A stretch of 64,000 nt of DNA. It comes from Lasiosphaeris hirsuta. Its lineage: Eukaryota > Ascomycota > Sordariomycetes > Sordariales > Lasiosphaeriaceae. Position numbers and translations under genes: made by a program. Position 1 is the stretch's first letter, and each line of letters starts with the position of its first letter. The stretch lies in assembly GCA_030549175.1 (NCBI GenBank), contig JAUKUA010000004.1:620001-684000 (forward strand), written 5' to 3'. The notes beneath the pieces were generated by a model, which saw only the letters and a program-made list of their open reading frames with translations, was not told the DNA's origin and searched no databases. Positions 42,749 to 54,341 of this stretch are shown piece after piece.

Positions 42749-44130
42749 TTCCCCCACGTGAGGAGAAAACAGAAACCACGAGGAATTGCATGTGTGCCAC
42801 CGGATCTCGACTGGTTTGGACCATAGCGGGCTTGACTCTTATAAGGGGGACCGCTGCCAATGGCTTAAGTGGCGCACATCCAGTCTTCAGCCGCATCGGG
42901 GATCAGCGTATTGGGCATAGTGTTTGCAGACCGCCATCACAGCAGCCCTGGCAATTGGCCCGATTCCGCCAGATGCAGATGTTGAAGGTCTCGGAACTTT
43001 CCAGGCTGGCAGCCGTTGGCAACTTGAAGGACAGCGTGCACTTGTCGCCTGGGGGCAACAGCTGAGAATCCGGCAGCGTGACTGATGGAAGAGTAACCCT
43101 GTGCTGAATGCATGGTTTCCAGAAGGATTGGGGGGTCGGGACATCCCCGCGGGCAAAATGGGAGACGCGTGATCAAATTGATCACCGCCCAGTGTCAGCG
43201 AACTTGCCTTGATATTTGGAGGAAGGTGATGTCGAATATCGATGAGGATGAAAATGGTTAGCGCATGCGCGGTTTGAGCACGTTGCGCTAACGTTCTTGC
43301 CCAGCATCGTGGGCTTGGCAGGAAGATTGCCGAATCTGACCCAAGTTTATCCATGACAGGCTCAAAATGCCATTGACGATGCATGGGATTTGCAAACGAG
43401 AATGCACTCAATCGCATAGGCTGCCGTGAATCTACACTAGCACGTTCGCAAAGGACGTCTTCGTGGCACCACATTACAACGTTGGTACATAGTACTCCGT
43501 ACCCGCCGCTTAGTTGACTCCAGGATTCTGTTTGTCAAGTACGACGTGAAGCTGTTCAACAATCGTCTCGCCCAACATGAAAAACACGGCAAGGCTTGAT
43601 GAATGGACTAGAAAGGTTTTGCTGGCCATTTCAAATCTACAAGTCTTCGAAACTTCCAAGTAGTGTACTCAGATTCTCAGAATGCTCTGACGAGGCACGC
43701 CTATGGGGACTCTTTTGTTGCGTAGGGTTAGGGTATGGTGGATGCGGGGCCCCGCATCTTACCGGAGCACCTTGATGTGGAGGACCAATAAACCCGCAAA
43801 AAGCCGCCGACTTACTCCGTAGGGTAATTGCAATCCCCGGATCTCAAGTTGCATCAACAGTCCAAATTCTGCTGTATTTACTCGATGAATGTCTATCCAT
43901 GGATCAAGCATTTTGGGTTCGATGAGATATAACATTGCCTCTCCTGGAAGAAAGAGAAGCAACACAACAGCTGCCGCAACGCCAGCATCAATGCAGGTGA
44001 GGCGGGTCCGCCCAAAACGCCGGAAAGCCAAATGCCCAGAACCTATCCATATCCAATGGAGCCCATACCTTAATCCAGCCCGGCCATGCCATGCCCATAA
44101 GATACCAAAACGCCATTCCCTTGACCTCCC
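42749..44130. other. intergenic, no gene supported
   Basis: Promoter side of the transcription factor and 3' flank of the small mitochondrial-type gene. The minus-strand ORFs 42887-43474 and 43759-44031 lack ATG starts in good context or recognisable motifs. Confidence 0.45.
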
Positions 44131-44530
44131 CTACTCATTCCCCTGCTGCGCTTCATAGACTCGCATCGCATGCTCCAAATCCTCCAGGCTGTTCCCGCCG
44201 CCGTAGGCATCCGCTAGGGCCACGGTCTTGCGCCGCCTCTCTAGCTCGGCTTGCTCGGTCGCGAGGTGCTTCTCGACCTGGGCCTCACGGTATGAGGCTA
44301 CGCCGTACCCGGCGACGACTAGTGCGGCGATAGGAGGCACCCTTTTCAGAAATTGATGTTAGCCTCCCCGCCGACTGAGTCTAAATCCGGGTGTGGAATG
44401 TGCGGGGAAGGGACAAGAGGACGCACCATTTCAGTCCCTTGCCTCGGGAGGGGCTGGACATGAAGGGAAGGTAGCTGGGATGGACGCGCGCAGAGGTAGA
44501 GAAGGGTTTGGTGGAGGATGAGCTGTTCAT
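44131..44530 (-). CDS. small single-pass protein, probably mitochondrial
   Basis: Two exons: 44427-44530 and 44131-44341; intron 44342-44426 (85 bp); 104 residues. The N-terminus (MNSSSSTKPFSTSARVHPSY) is rich in Ser/Thr/Arg and poor in acidic residues, like a mitochondrial presequence with an RxY/STSAR processing region. RGKGLKW leads into one hydrophobic segment (VPPIAALVVAGYGVA) and then a charged helix (YREAQVEKHLATEQAELERR) and a polar tail. The layout, presequence-TM-coiled helix, fits small inner-membrane proteins, but I do not recognise the family. The splice is supported by continuous W-V-P-P sequence and GT...AG ends. Confidence 0.65.
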
Positions 44531-45693
44531 TGTTGCTGGGAATGAAGTATGTTGTGTTGGAGAGTGTTGTTCGAGGGTTTTAGGTAGACGGGCTGGCTTG
44601 TTGTCTAAGGTCGAGGCGGGAGTTTCGATGTAGGGAGTCGGTTCGTGATATAGAAGCCCCAAGTCCTAGTGTTGTACAATCGTAGGAGTTATCTCGTTGT
44701 ACCAAAGTGCCAGAATATTGCAGGCAGGTTTGACAAAAGACAGACGCTTCTGAAGATAAAAAAATCAAGGAAAGGAGAGGTGCGGGTGTCGGGTTCATAA
44801 GGTGGAGTGAGTCAAATTAGAATGGTCGGGGTAACGGTAAGAATGGGATCATTAAACAAAGTAGTGCATGTTGTGTGGGGTGAGAGTTGACCGTAGTGGC
44901 CCGGGAATGGTGTGTTGAGCATGGGAGCACTGCTTCAAGCACCCTGAAGCACTGCAAGCTGTGCCATGCTATGCGGAGGAGTGGGGTACCTAGCAGCTTA
45001 GTCAAGAAGGTAGCCGAGGGATTAAGCCGCGGGCGACCGTTACAACCCCGGACTGTTCTCCCCGCTTTCCCCGGGTCCCATTGCAGCTGCACCTGCTGTG
45101 GGTCGCTTTTCTAAGCACTCTCATCACACCGCACACGGCAGAGGGAATCTTGGGCTCATTCGAATTACACCAGCCCATCCAATCCAAAGTGGCCCACCCA
45201 ATCCAAAGTGGCCCGTCCAAAGCGACCCAAGTTTGTCAACAACGATTCTCGTCAGGCTTGTCTTTAGTGTTTTGGTATTCACATTGCATTCATTCATATT
45301 GCCGACTCTACCCATCTCGGGCACCAGCGTCCCTGTGCCTGGTGCCCGACAAGTGTCCAATGGCCCCAAGCCAAATCAAGTCGCCCAGGTCATGTGTGCG
45401 GTCATAAGCGCTTCCGCGACGGGTATGTCAATGACGGTAATATCAACGTTGTTCAGAGTAGTGGCAAGTTTTATTCAGATACTTTACGCGGCTTTAGTCG
45501 CTTGGGGATCATCTAATCTACGCATGCATGTCTCAACCAGGAACCTTGCGCTAAACTTGAACCCAAATCGAGTGGATGATGTTGACAACCCCATGCTCGC
45601 TAACGGTCAACGATGCCCTACCGAAAACGGCCATTGCACAAGAATACGGATACAGGAACGACAATGCACCGACAAAACTCTTTATTTGGTATC
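44531..45693. other. intergenic, no gene supported
   Basis: Upstream of the small mitochondrial-type gene and downstream of SSF1. 45150-45230 has short repeated AATCCAAAGTGGCCC units (three near-copies). The plus-strand ORF 45098-45697 crosses these repeats and is not protein-like. Confidence 0.45.
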
Positions 45694-47187
45694 TTAGGCC
45701 TTGAGACCACGCTTTTTGGGCTTCTTGCCATCCGCAATCTCCTCCTCTTCATCCTCCCACTTACCATTAGCTTCTAGCTTGGCGTTGACTTGCTCTTCGG
45801 CATCGCCCTCAACCCCCTCGCTGTCAAACCCATCGTCGTTATACAGGTCACTGTCGTAGTCGTACTTGTTGTCCACGTCCATCTCGTCGCCATCGTCCTC
45901 CTCCTCTCCCTCCTTCTTTGCGGGGCCCTGCTTCCTCAGCAGTGCTCTCTCCTTCTTCTTCTTCTCAACATTCTCCTTCTGAACCTTCTTGCGGGCCTCC
46001 TTCTCCTGTCGGCGGATCTCCCACTTCTTCTCCAGCTCCCTCATCTCGGCCTTGGATTTGTGCAGGTACTCGTGCCACATGATCTTGCCCGCGCAAAGAC
46101 CCTCCTCGACCTTGGTCATGCGCATCCTCATGCGAGGGCCCAGCTCCACCATCTTCACCGCTCTGCGCTCAACGTTGTCATCCTTTGCACCCTCTTCATA
46201 TCCATTCTCTGCTGCTACGGCGGCGGCGGTTCTGGCCTTGGAAGTCAACACCCTCCTTGGTGCGGAGTCTAGGACCTCGACTTCGGCATCTGTTTCAGCC
46301 TCGCTTCCACTCGTGCCGTCTGTCTGATAGCCGTCGCCGTTTTCGCCGCCAATCATGAATTCCGAGATGTCTTGAAGCTTGCCGAGATTTGGCAGGCCGC
46401 CCTTCTTCTTGCCCTTCTTGGACATGAACTTCTCCGCTGCGTTCAGTCGCCTTAACGGCTTCGAGAGCCCCACGGCCTTTGTAGTGATGGCGTAGTGTCG
46501 GAAGTTTACGATAAATGTCCCGTCTTCCTCGGCAGACTTCTCACGGTTAAGCAGTAATACTCTCCGAATGGATTTTAGCGGAGTTGTCTGGGGGTTGATT
46601 GGCGGGAAAAGGGACTGGAAGGCGGTTGTGGTGAGAGACTCGAGATGTCTAGGGACCTTTGACTTGGAGTCGGAGTCGGGGCTGGTAAAGTTGTTCATCA
46701 CAAGCTGCTCTTGTTAGCGATCCTCCTTGGGCGAGCAAGCAGTCAAAGCACATACCAATGGGGCAGTAATATACTCCTTTCCGCCTCCCTTGGGGTGCCT
46801 CTGTGCTTTCCGTACATCCTTGGCCAGCGAGTATGTCTCAATTCTAAAGTGGAACGTGGGCCCGCGAGGTGTGATGGCGAGGCGCATGTTTGTGTTTCCA
46901 GACTCTGAGCGGGAGAAAAGCAAGAGATGAGAGACGCCTAGGGGTCCGCACATGGAGACATAGTCGCGCAGTCGGTTTGCCTTTCTCTCTTTGAGGCGCG
47001 ATGCGGTGCCGGGCTCCATTACACGCCGCACATCAGCTGCCAATTGACTGACACTCGTTCCAACCTCGCCGGCGCCGATCCGAATGACCATGCTCTTCGG
47101 GTCTTTGGTGTTGATGTGCCCGCTGAGCGCTGCCGCAGGGGCATTGGCGCCAACATGGGTCCTTCTTTTTGTGCGTCTTCGTGCCAT
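45694..47187 (-). CDS. ssf1: SSF1/Peter Pan-type ribosome biogenesis factor (Brix domain)
   Basis: Two exons: 46756-47187 and 45694-46704, intron 46705-46755 (51 bp), 480 residues. SSF1 binds pre-60S particles in the nucleolus and is needed for processing of 27S pre-rRNA. The start MARRRTKRRTHVG is the family's basic N-terminus. The Brix domain (about residues 28-270) shows PKSMVIRIGAGEVG, QLAADVRRVMEPGTASRLKE, RLRDYVSMCGPLGVSHLLL, the junction ITAPLLVMNNF (split by the intron), and TFIVNFRHYAITTK. The C-terminal part has GKIMWHEYLHKSKAEMRELE, then Lys/Glu-rich coiled coil and acidic tracts ending KKPKKRGLKA, a probable nuclear/nucleolar signal. Length is normal. The gene is divergent from RRP3, with 250 bp between start codons. 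Confidence 0.95.
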
Positions 47188-47437
47188 TGTGGGCTGGTGG
47201 TGATGAAGATCGGGCGTTTTGCGGATTGGAGGTTTGGGGACGCAGCTTTGCAGATGCAATTGACGGCAAATCCACACCAGCAAAAAAAAAAAAATTCAGC
47301 GGGAGCACCTTATCGTGCAGGCCCCACTTGCGATAAGCCTTGGAAAGTTGGTGAACCTCGCTCGACATTTGAGGTTCACGAAAAGATCTCGAGAAACAAA
47401 GTCCGCACTACCGCCGCTGCACGCACACGCCGCAAAA
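47188..47437. promoter_or_regulatory. bidirectional promoter between SSF1 and RRP3
   Basis: 250 bp separate the two start codons. The interval contains an A13 tract followed by TTC (47281-47296) and an inverted pair CTTATCG / CGATAAG (about 47307 and 47331). Two ribosome-biogenesis genes starting from such a short gap suggest co-regulation. The exact factor sites cannot be named from sequence alone. Confidence 0.5.
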
Positions 47438-49292
47438 ATGTCGACAAAACGCAGGAAAATCTCCCATGAGCCGGGTGCACAGAAGGCACCCAAAGCCCCG
47501 GCCGTTCCCTCGCTGCCTGCTCCCAAGATCAAGTCGAAGCGCCAGTCGGATGCATTGATCGCACAGTCGACGCCAAGCGCAAGGCCAGTATCCGCTGTCT
47601 CCGAGAATAAATCGAAGAAAAATGAGGTAGAAGTGGCTGAGGCTGTTGTGTCCGTCGTGGAGGCAGACAGAGAGCAAGAAACCGAAGAAACCGAGACACT
47701 GGACAACATGTCGGGCCAAGAGGCAGAGGTGGCCGCCCCGAAGACGTTCAAGGACCTGGTATGTCTCCTCGCACCCTTCCCCTGAAGATCGGGTCTAACA
47801 TGGTACTAGGGTATTGTCGACTCACTTTGCGAGGCCTGCAACCGCCTTGGATACAAAAAACCCACGCCCATCCAACAAGAGTCAATCCCACTCGCCCTCC
47901 AAGAACGTGATATCATCGGCATCGCCGAGACCGGCTCGGGCAAGACAGTTGCCTTTGCGCTCCCTATTCTGCAAGCTCTTCTCGAAAAGCCAGCTCCGCT
48001 ATTCGCCCTCGTGCTTGCCCCTACGAGAGAGCTTGCTGTCCAGATCTCGCAGGCCTTTGAGGCGCTCGGGTCTCAGATCTCGCTCCGATGTGCCTTGATC
48101 GTGGGAGGCATGGATACCATGCAACAGGCCATTGCCCTGGGGAAGAAGCCACATGTGATTGTGGGAACCCCTGGAAGGTACTCAAGGCCTCTGTTTATTA
48201 TGTTACGGGTCCGTGGCTAACATTCTACTAGACTTTTGGACCACTTGGAGACAACAAAGGGTTTCAGTCTGTAAGTGACATTGGTGGCACTCCGCTCCTT
48301 ATTCTCGGGCTTGGATCTAACCTTGATATAGACGGAATCTTCGGTACTTGGTCATGGACGAGGCAGATCGGTAAGTCGTCGCTACATCCCGGCTAGACCC
48401 CCACTGACATCTATCTAGACTTATTGATCAGGACTTCGGCCCTATCCTTGAAAAGATCCTCAAGTTTCTCCCCAGAGAACGCAGGACTTTCCTCTTCTCC
48501 GCCACCATGTCGAGCAAGGTCGAGAGCTTGCAGAGAGCCAGTCTCCGGAATCCCCTGAAAGTCAGCATCTCTACATCCAAGTACGCCACCGTATCGACCC
48601 TCGTGCAAAACTACATCTTCGTCCCGCACATGCACAAGGACTCGTACCTCATCTACCTCTGCAACGAATTCGCCGGCCAGACCATCATCATCTTCACCCG
48701 GACCATCCTCGAGACGCAGCGGATTGCCATCTTGCTGCGCACCCTCGGCATGGGCGCCATTCCCCTGCACGGTGGCCTGTCCCAGTCAAATCGTCTCGGC
48801 GCCCTCAACAAGTTCCGTGCCGGCTCGCGCGACATCCTCGTGGCGACCGACGTTGCCGCCCGTGGTCTTGATATTCCCAATGTCGACTGTGTGCTCAACT
48901 TTGACTTGCCCCAGGACTCCAAGACGTACGTCCATCGTGTTGGTCGTACGGCCCGTGCGGGCAAGTCGGGTCACGCCATCAGCTTCGTCACACAGTAGTA
49001 AGTTTATCCTTTGTTGTAATAATAAGCAACGTACTGACACCTATCCAGTGATCTTGAGATCTGGCTGCGCATCGAGACAGCCCTCAAGAACAAGCTTGAC
49101 GCATATCCCACCAACGAGGAAGAGGTCATGGTGTTCAAGCCGCGTGTAGAGGAGGCACAACGCCACGCGAGGAACGAGATGAAGACGTTGATTGACGATA
49201 GAGGCAACAGGGGCTCCGTACTGAAGGGGCACAAGAAGAAGAGAGCTGCTCCCGGGTCCGGGCGGGACCACATGGACGCGGAGGAGGGTTGA
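47438..49292 (+). CDS. rrp3: RRP3-type DEAD-box rRNA-processing helicase
   Basis: Six exons: 47438-47758, 47810-48177, 48232-48270, 48332-48370, 48419-48997, 49049-49292; 529 residues; two internal exons are only 39 nt. RRP3/DDX47 is an ATP-dependent nucleolar helicase for 18S rRNA maturation (35S pre-rRNA cleavage). The acidic/Lys-rich N-terminus (about 105 residues) precedes the core: Q motif [10 protein letters not shown], Walker [25 protein letters not shown] (MDEADR), SAT, then the second RecA lobe with [19 protein letters not shown] and [10 protein letters not shown]. The C-terminal extension ([17 protein letters not shown], then Lys/Arg-rich tail) matches RRP3 orthologs. All intron junctions fall inside or beside conserved motifs, which confirms the splicing. 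Convergent with CWF19 downstream (248 bp apart). Confidence 0.96.
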
Positions 49293-49539
49293 TAGAGTCA
49301 GTGGCGGAAGTAATCATGATTGAGCTTGTTCGTTGATATTCCGAGCTGGGCCGCCATTGAGCGGGTAGAATTCATCTCGTCCAAATTTGATGGACACTAT
49401 AGGTAGCCCTTTCCAACTTTTAGGTTCCCCAAAACTGTTCTCACTCGACGTAAGGAATTAGCAGCCCTGCAGCCATGCAGTTATACTCCCGTGGCTACCT
49501 ATGTCTGTCCATCTACACATACAATCCACTTATTTGCGG

Positions 49540-51726
49540 TCAGCCGCCCTCGGTAAGCACCCTCGTCCAGTCAAACTTTCTCCACTTTTTCTTGAACCCT
49601 TCAGTCCTCTCATCCGACCGCGTCCACCTCCCCTGGCGCTTGATGACGTCCGGCTCGCAGTCCAACATGCCCCCGATGATCTCGCGGGCGAACAGATCGC
49701 CCCGCGGCCACCGCTCCGAGTCCTCGACAATATGCGCCAGCCCGCCGTCCAGGGTGAACCAGACGTGGAAGTAGGGCATCTCCTTGGCGATGCTCCGGCG
49801 GAAGGCCAGCTTGCCCAGGCCCTCGCGTGCGCGCTTGCCCGTGTCGATGATCTTCTTGTGCTGCGACCACTCCTCATCGGCCGAGAGCATGGCCTCGCGG
49901 AAGAAGGCGGGCGCCGTGTCGCCCAGGTCGTACGGGATCGGCACCGCCACGAGCGCCGCGTGCAGCTGCCGCTGCGGGGCCGCGGCGTTCTCGTAGAAGA
50001 CGACCTCGCGGCCTTGGTCGTGGTACAGCCGGGTCAGGCTCTTCATGAAGTTGCGCATCTCCTCCCACTCATCGTCGTCGCACTCGAGCAGGTTGGTGCG
50101 GTGGTTGATGGGCGCGATGACGGCACCGCCCTCGGCGCCGGTGAGCTCGGGGTTGGTGGGGAGGGTAAGGTAGACCCGGGTGGCCAGGGAGATGATGGGC
50201 GCGAGGGGCAGGTCTTGGGGCGGAGCGCGGTCCTCGTGGTGGCAGAGCGGGCAGTTGTCAAGGATGCGGTTAAGCTTCTTATACTCGGATACGGCGACGT
50301 TTTTCAGGCTCGCTTCGCCCTTGTGCACACGTTTCGCAAGCTTTTCGGCGTTCTCGTCGAGGTACTCGAGGTCGTCGTCGAACTTGGTGTCCTTGGCGAT
50401 CCGCTCTGCGAGGCGCATGCCCTCGCCGCCAGCTTGGCCCCGGGTGCGCCGTTCTTCGCGAACCATGTCGTCGACAGTCATGTCCTCGTTGGCTTCTACC
50501 TTGCCACGCTCGAGACCGCGCTTGTTTGTGATGGCCTTGACCTCTCCGCGCGGGCCAGCTAGCATGCGGTTGTGAGAAGCATCCAAAACAACGGCACTGC
50601 CAGAGGCGGCGGCAGCGCTGAAAACGGCCATTGCAGCGCTGAACTCCTCCTCGAGCTTCGCGACGTCAGGGGAGTTGCGCAGCTTTGCCTTCATCAGCTG
50701 TGCGCGCATGCGATTGAGCCCGGATTGGTCAACAGGGGCAGCCCGTCGGATTGTCTCCTCAATGACCACAGCTTGTTCGGGTTGCGGGGACGGGGAGCGA
50801 CGGTTCTCTTCATCGTGGCGTATTTTGGTCTCTCGTTCCTCATACAACTTGCCCGTCGGTTTATCCTTGCCGACATAACCCTGTCCGTAGACCCTCCTCC
50901 TATCCATCTCGGTCTTCTCTTCCCTCGCGTCGTCAAATTCCTCCAGACTACCAAACCGCTCGATGGCAACCTCATCAATCGGGCGGCTGGTTTGCTCCAC
51001 GATTGTGTAGACTGCTTTCAGCTTCGTCATCCTCCATTGCGACCCCTCATCGCCAAATTTGTAGCTCACTTCGTGCTTCTTGGGCTCGAGATCCTCCGGC
51101 GCCTCCGTCTCCTCGACTTGGTCGAAAAGCCCCCGGTTGAGTTCTCTGTGGTGTAGAACCCGCTTCGGTTCCTCTTTCACAGGAGATGGGCTCCTCTTAT
51201 TACCCCTTTGGACGTAGTCGAGCTCGATGGCCGATGGAGCTTGCATCCACGAGTCTCGAACGAGAGGTGGTGGTGCATCAATTGGCGTCTTCTCCTCGTC
51301 GGGTAGAGGAAGATCCAGCTTGGGGTCTGACTCCTTCAGGTCCTTTGATTTTCTGTCACCATGATCGCGGTCTTTTGAGCAGTCCCTCGACCGTTGTCTG
51401 TGCCTGTGCCTGTGCCGCCTCGACTCGTCCTTGTCGCCCCTGCCGTCGTTCTCTCTGGAATGCCGAGATCGCTTGTGTCGGTGGCCCTCATCGTCGGAAT
51501 CTTGATCCCGAGACCGGTGGTGTCTGTGCCGCTCGCTATCTCTGTCGCGCTCGCTGCGCCGGTCCTTCTCGTTGTCCCGGTCGCGGTCGCGGCGCCTGTC
51601 TGAGGACCTGTCGCGATGGTGGTGCTTGTGTTTTCGCGCCCGCCGTTCCTCTTTTTCCTGTACAGCGCGCTCCCGCTCGGCCTTTTCGGCTGCAAGGGCT
51701 TTTTCAAAATCGTCGAGGCCATCCAT
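49540..51726 (-). CDS. cwf19: CWF19-type pre-mRNA splicing factor
   Basis: Single exon, 728 residues, starting at MDGLDDFEKALAAEKAERER (ATG 51726; the open frame above has no ATG). CWF19 proteins associate with late spliceosomes and the intron-lariat complex (the human homolog CWF19L2 and yeast Drn1 belong here). The N-terminal 150 residues are Arg/Asp/Ser/His-rich (RS-like). A conserved middle region follows (SWMQAPSAIELDYVQRGNKR, HHRELNRGL). The CwfJ C-terminal domains start near residue 490: NCPLCHHEDRAP, GGAVIAPINHRTNLLECDDD, NFMKSLTRLYHDQG, then MPYFHVWFTLDGGLAHIVED and GMLDCEPDVI. The HIT-like fold is implied by the family. The 353-codon plus-strand ORF across it is a GC-bias shadow. 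Confidence 0.95.
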   Translation of the reverse strand: MDGLDDFEKALAAEKAERERAVQEKEERRARKHKHHHRDRSSDRRRDRDRDNEKDRRSERDRDSERHRHHRSRDQDSDDEGHRHKRSRHSRENDGRGDKDESRRHRHRHRQRSRDCSKDRDHGDRKSKDLKESDPKLDLPLPDEEKTPIDAPPPLVRDSWMQAPSAIELDYVQRGNKRSPSPVKEEPKRVLHHRELNRGLFDQVEETEAPEDLEPKKHEVSYKFGDEGSQWRMTKLKAVYTIVEQTSRPIDEVAIERFGSLEEFDDAREEKTEMDRRRVYGQGYVGKDKPTGKLYEERETKIRHDEENRRSPSPQPEQAVVIEETIRRAAPVDQSGLNRMRAQLMKAKLRNSPDVAKLEEEFSAAMAVFSAAAASGSAVVLDASHNRMLAGPRGEVKAITNKRGLERGKVEANEDMTVDDMVREERRTRGQAGGEGMRLAERIAKDTKFDDDLEYLDENAEKLAKRVHKGEASLKNVAVSEYKKLNRILDNCPLCHHEDRAPPQDLPLAPIISLATRVYLTLPTNPELTGAEGGAVIAPINHRTNLLECDDDEWEEMRNFMKSLTRLYHDQGREVVFYENAAAPQRQLHAALVAVPIPYDLGDTAPAFFREAMLSADEEWSQHKKIIDTGKRAREGLGKLAFRRSIAKEMPYFHVWFTLDGGLAHIVEDSERWPRGDLFAREIIGGMLDCEPDVIKRQGRWTRSDERTEGFKKKWRKFDWTRVLTEGG

Positions 51727-52508
51727 CTTGGATGTGTGGGGAGGCCGATGTGCAAGTTCACAGCTGTGGATGAAATGCGTGCCAAAAGTCAAGTGGTGTG
51801 ACGTATTTGTGATTATGTAATCATAGGTATGCTATACCTGGCCCAAGCTCCCGTCCCCATTTGACACACGACCATCATCTTTAATTCGGAGTGGTCGCTA
51901 CAAAAGTCCCTAATAATGATAGCAAAAATTGAGACAACGGGAAAATCCTGGAAGATGGTACTAGCCACCGTCAGTTGACTCTCAACGAGATGGACCGCCC
52001 TTGGCAGAGTTTCTTCATATATGGACGATTGACAGGCGATGGCACCCTGCAGCTCTGTTGCTCAACCACAACCATGATAAACCCGGCACCATCCTCGACG
52101 TACCCTGTTTCAATGTTCCAAACCTCGTATTGCCTCCTTCGTAGTAGTAAACAGCACTGATGGCAGCTGCAGGGATTGAGCTAGGTGGTGGTCTGTCGGT
52201 TTGACAATTGCCCGCGATCAGTAGCAGCTAGCCTTGACCTCAATCTAACGGCGTGTCTTGTGGTCTGGCCTTTTAGTCCCTGAAACAACGCCACCGGCCA
52301 CCCAAGATGTTTGGTGTGGGACGAACCAAACCAAGAATACAACCATTCGAAGCAAGTACTTATTGTATTTTGCTATTGATCAGCAGCGCCCCAACCGCAG
52401 GACCCATGCCTAAATGTTTTAGCCGATGTAGGTGGATACGACTGTGTCCAAATGCCGCACGTCTCATAGGGCCCAAAAATCAGTCCGTCCACAACATCAA
52501 ACACACAA
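51727..52508. other. intergenic between CWF19 and tRNA-Gln
   Basis: Promoter side of CWF19. Only short, motif-free ORFs. Confidence 0.5.
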
Positions 52509-52595
52509 GGTCCTATAGTGTAGTTGGTTATCACATGGGATTCTGAGCATCTACTCAAGCTTCCCGTGACCCAGGTTCGAATCCTGGTAGGACCT
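52509..52595 (+). tRNA. tRNA-Gln (anticodon CUG) with a 14-nt intron
   Basis: Acceptor arms GGTCCTA (52509-52515) and TAGGACC (52588-52594) pair fully. D-arm TAGTGTAGTTGGTTATCA; anticodon stem TGGGA (52536-52540) pairs with TCCCG (52562-52566); loop TT-CTG-A with CTG at 52543-52545; an intron of about 14 nt (52547-52560) sits one base 3' of the anticodon, the canonical place; T-arm CCAGG-TTCGAAT-CCTGG. Box A and box B promoters are internal and intact. The sequence CTTTTT-like T-run 3' (TCTCTTTTT region at about 52602) can serve as Pol III terminator. Confidence 0.95.
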
Positions 52596-54341
52596 CTCCT
52601 AGTCTCTTTTTGCCGCTTGGCTGGCATCTCATGGGATTTTGCGCATTCTTTTGCATCGCTGTTGCGATGGAAGACGACTTGAACATGGGACCGGAGGTCG
52701 GATGCTTTGTCGATTGAGTCCCAAAACTCCGTCGGGCTAACACGGCCACTGGACCCGACTGCTGACCGGATGATGAATTGTCAGGGTGGGCTTCTCCGTC
52801 TCTTCCAGAACAAAGTTTTGTCACGGTGGCTGAGCAAGCGGGTGTGAGTGCATCCGCCGCTGGATGCCGTTCACACATACCTTGGCGTCTTCACACCAAC
52901 TACCGCCGAGCACGCCGAATGATTTGCTGGCAAATCTAGGTTTCGGATAGAGATGGAGCGATGGGAATTACGTGTGTTTGTTAACTCCCGTCCAGATCGC
53001 TGACAGGTCTGGGTCGAGCCCAGGCAGCCATTCAACACTGCAGTCAGCGAAGAGTTGTCAGCGAGGTACTTTCAAAGTTCGACAGCGTCGCCAATTCCCG
53101 CAAAACCACAACTTGAACTTCGGATTGCGAACCTGGCCGTTGGGGATTTGGAATATTTTCGTCTGTACCCCACTGTTGCATCTAAAGGCGGGTCGGCAAG
53201 CCAGCAAGCCAAAGAAGCCATGGGGTATGACAACGCTGCAGCAGCGGCTTCAACTCCGGTTGTGCATCCTACAGGTCGTCTCACCTTGACCGGGACAGGG
53301 ACGTACTACCCCTACCTATCTATCCTGGCGCGAGAACGCAGCTGGCGACCGTGACCTCATAGTGGTCCAAATATGGCTTTGCCGCAGCTCAGCGATCCGG
53401 TAGGGCGATGCGCAGCGTGGACAGCCCGAAACTGCATCATGTTGAACAATTACCAGGCGAGAAGACACTGCGCCGCCGCTGCAAAGGAATTGGACGACGG
53501 CAAGCGACATGCGGGGAGCTATTTGCCATGTCCAGTCGACCCAGCGCATTCCTCCCCATGTTTCTGATAGACTGGGTGTCCATTCCATTTCGATCCCACG
53601 GCGACGGGCGATATGTTTCAGATGTCTTTGAACTGCCCTTCCTTTCACCACCATCTTTTTTTAGTCCTCCGTCCCCATATTTTTTCTAGACTTCACTGCG
53701 CCGTCTCTTTATGTGCAATACCGCTCGTCAAAATTTTGTTTGACGCCGCCATCGCGCGCGTCAAGCACACCCGCAACCGGACGCCACAGCGGCCGGGCTT
53801 TGGATTGTCTCAGGCTGCTATTGATAGAAACCGGGGCGCCGTGACGCGGCGACAGTGGCTTCCCTCTCCCATCCATTCAGGGGCACCCGTTCCCCTCCGC
53901 CGTAAGCACTCTAATGATGGGGGATCTGGCGCTCCTGGGCCACATCGACGCATAGGCAGTTCCGTTTTGGGGTAAACAGCACGGCGAGCCATGCGCGATG
54001 AACGCAAAAGTGTGGGCGGAACCGGGTCGCATACCTGTTGTTGATGGCACGAATCGGGTCACGGAATGCGGATGGGAGCTGGAAATTGGGAAACTACTTT
54101 GTACGGAAACCGAGGACATTCAGACACCGAATAATACGATAACTTTGAATTGTCAAGATAGCAAGAAAAAGGGTATGAGATTTTGAATCAAGAAACACCG
54201 TTCATTAGCCCTTCCTCAGAATACACCAAACGCCTTCCCTTGCTCAGGATTGTGTGCTAGTACCCCGTCGACCATCTAGAATACGTCGTGACACCATCAA
54301 CACTAGGGTATAAACCAACCACCTCGCACTACTCCTGCACC
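52596..54341. other. intergenic, no gene supported
   Basis: About 1.7 kb between the tRNA and the DUF7053 gene. ORFs at 52972-53354 and 53408-53975 are short, change frame without splice sites, and contain no motifs. Confidence 0.45.

Noticed and set aside
42887..43474. 195-codon minus-strand ORF
   Set aside because: No recognised motif, and it lies in the promoter of the Zn2Cys6 gene.
43759..44031. 90-codon minus-strand ORF with a hydrophobic stretch
   Set aside because: No ATG at the start of the hydrophobic part and no family similarity known to me.
45098..45697. 199-codon plus-strand ORF
   Set aside because: Runs through short tandem AATCCAAAGTGGCCC copies; composition not protein-like.
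49501..50562. 353-codon plus-strand ORF
   Set aside because: Exact antisense of CWF19 conserved C-terminal domains; the translation is Val/Leu/Arg-rich shadow sequence.
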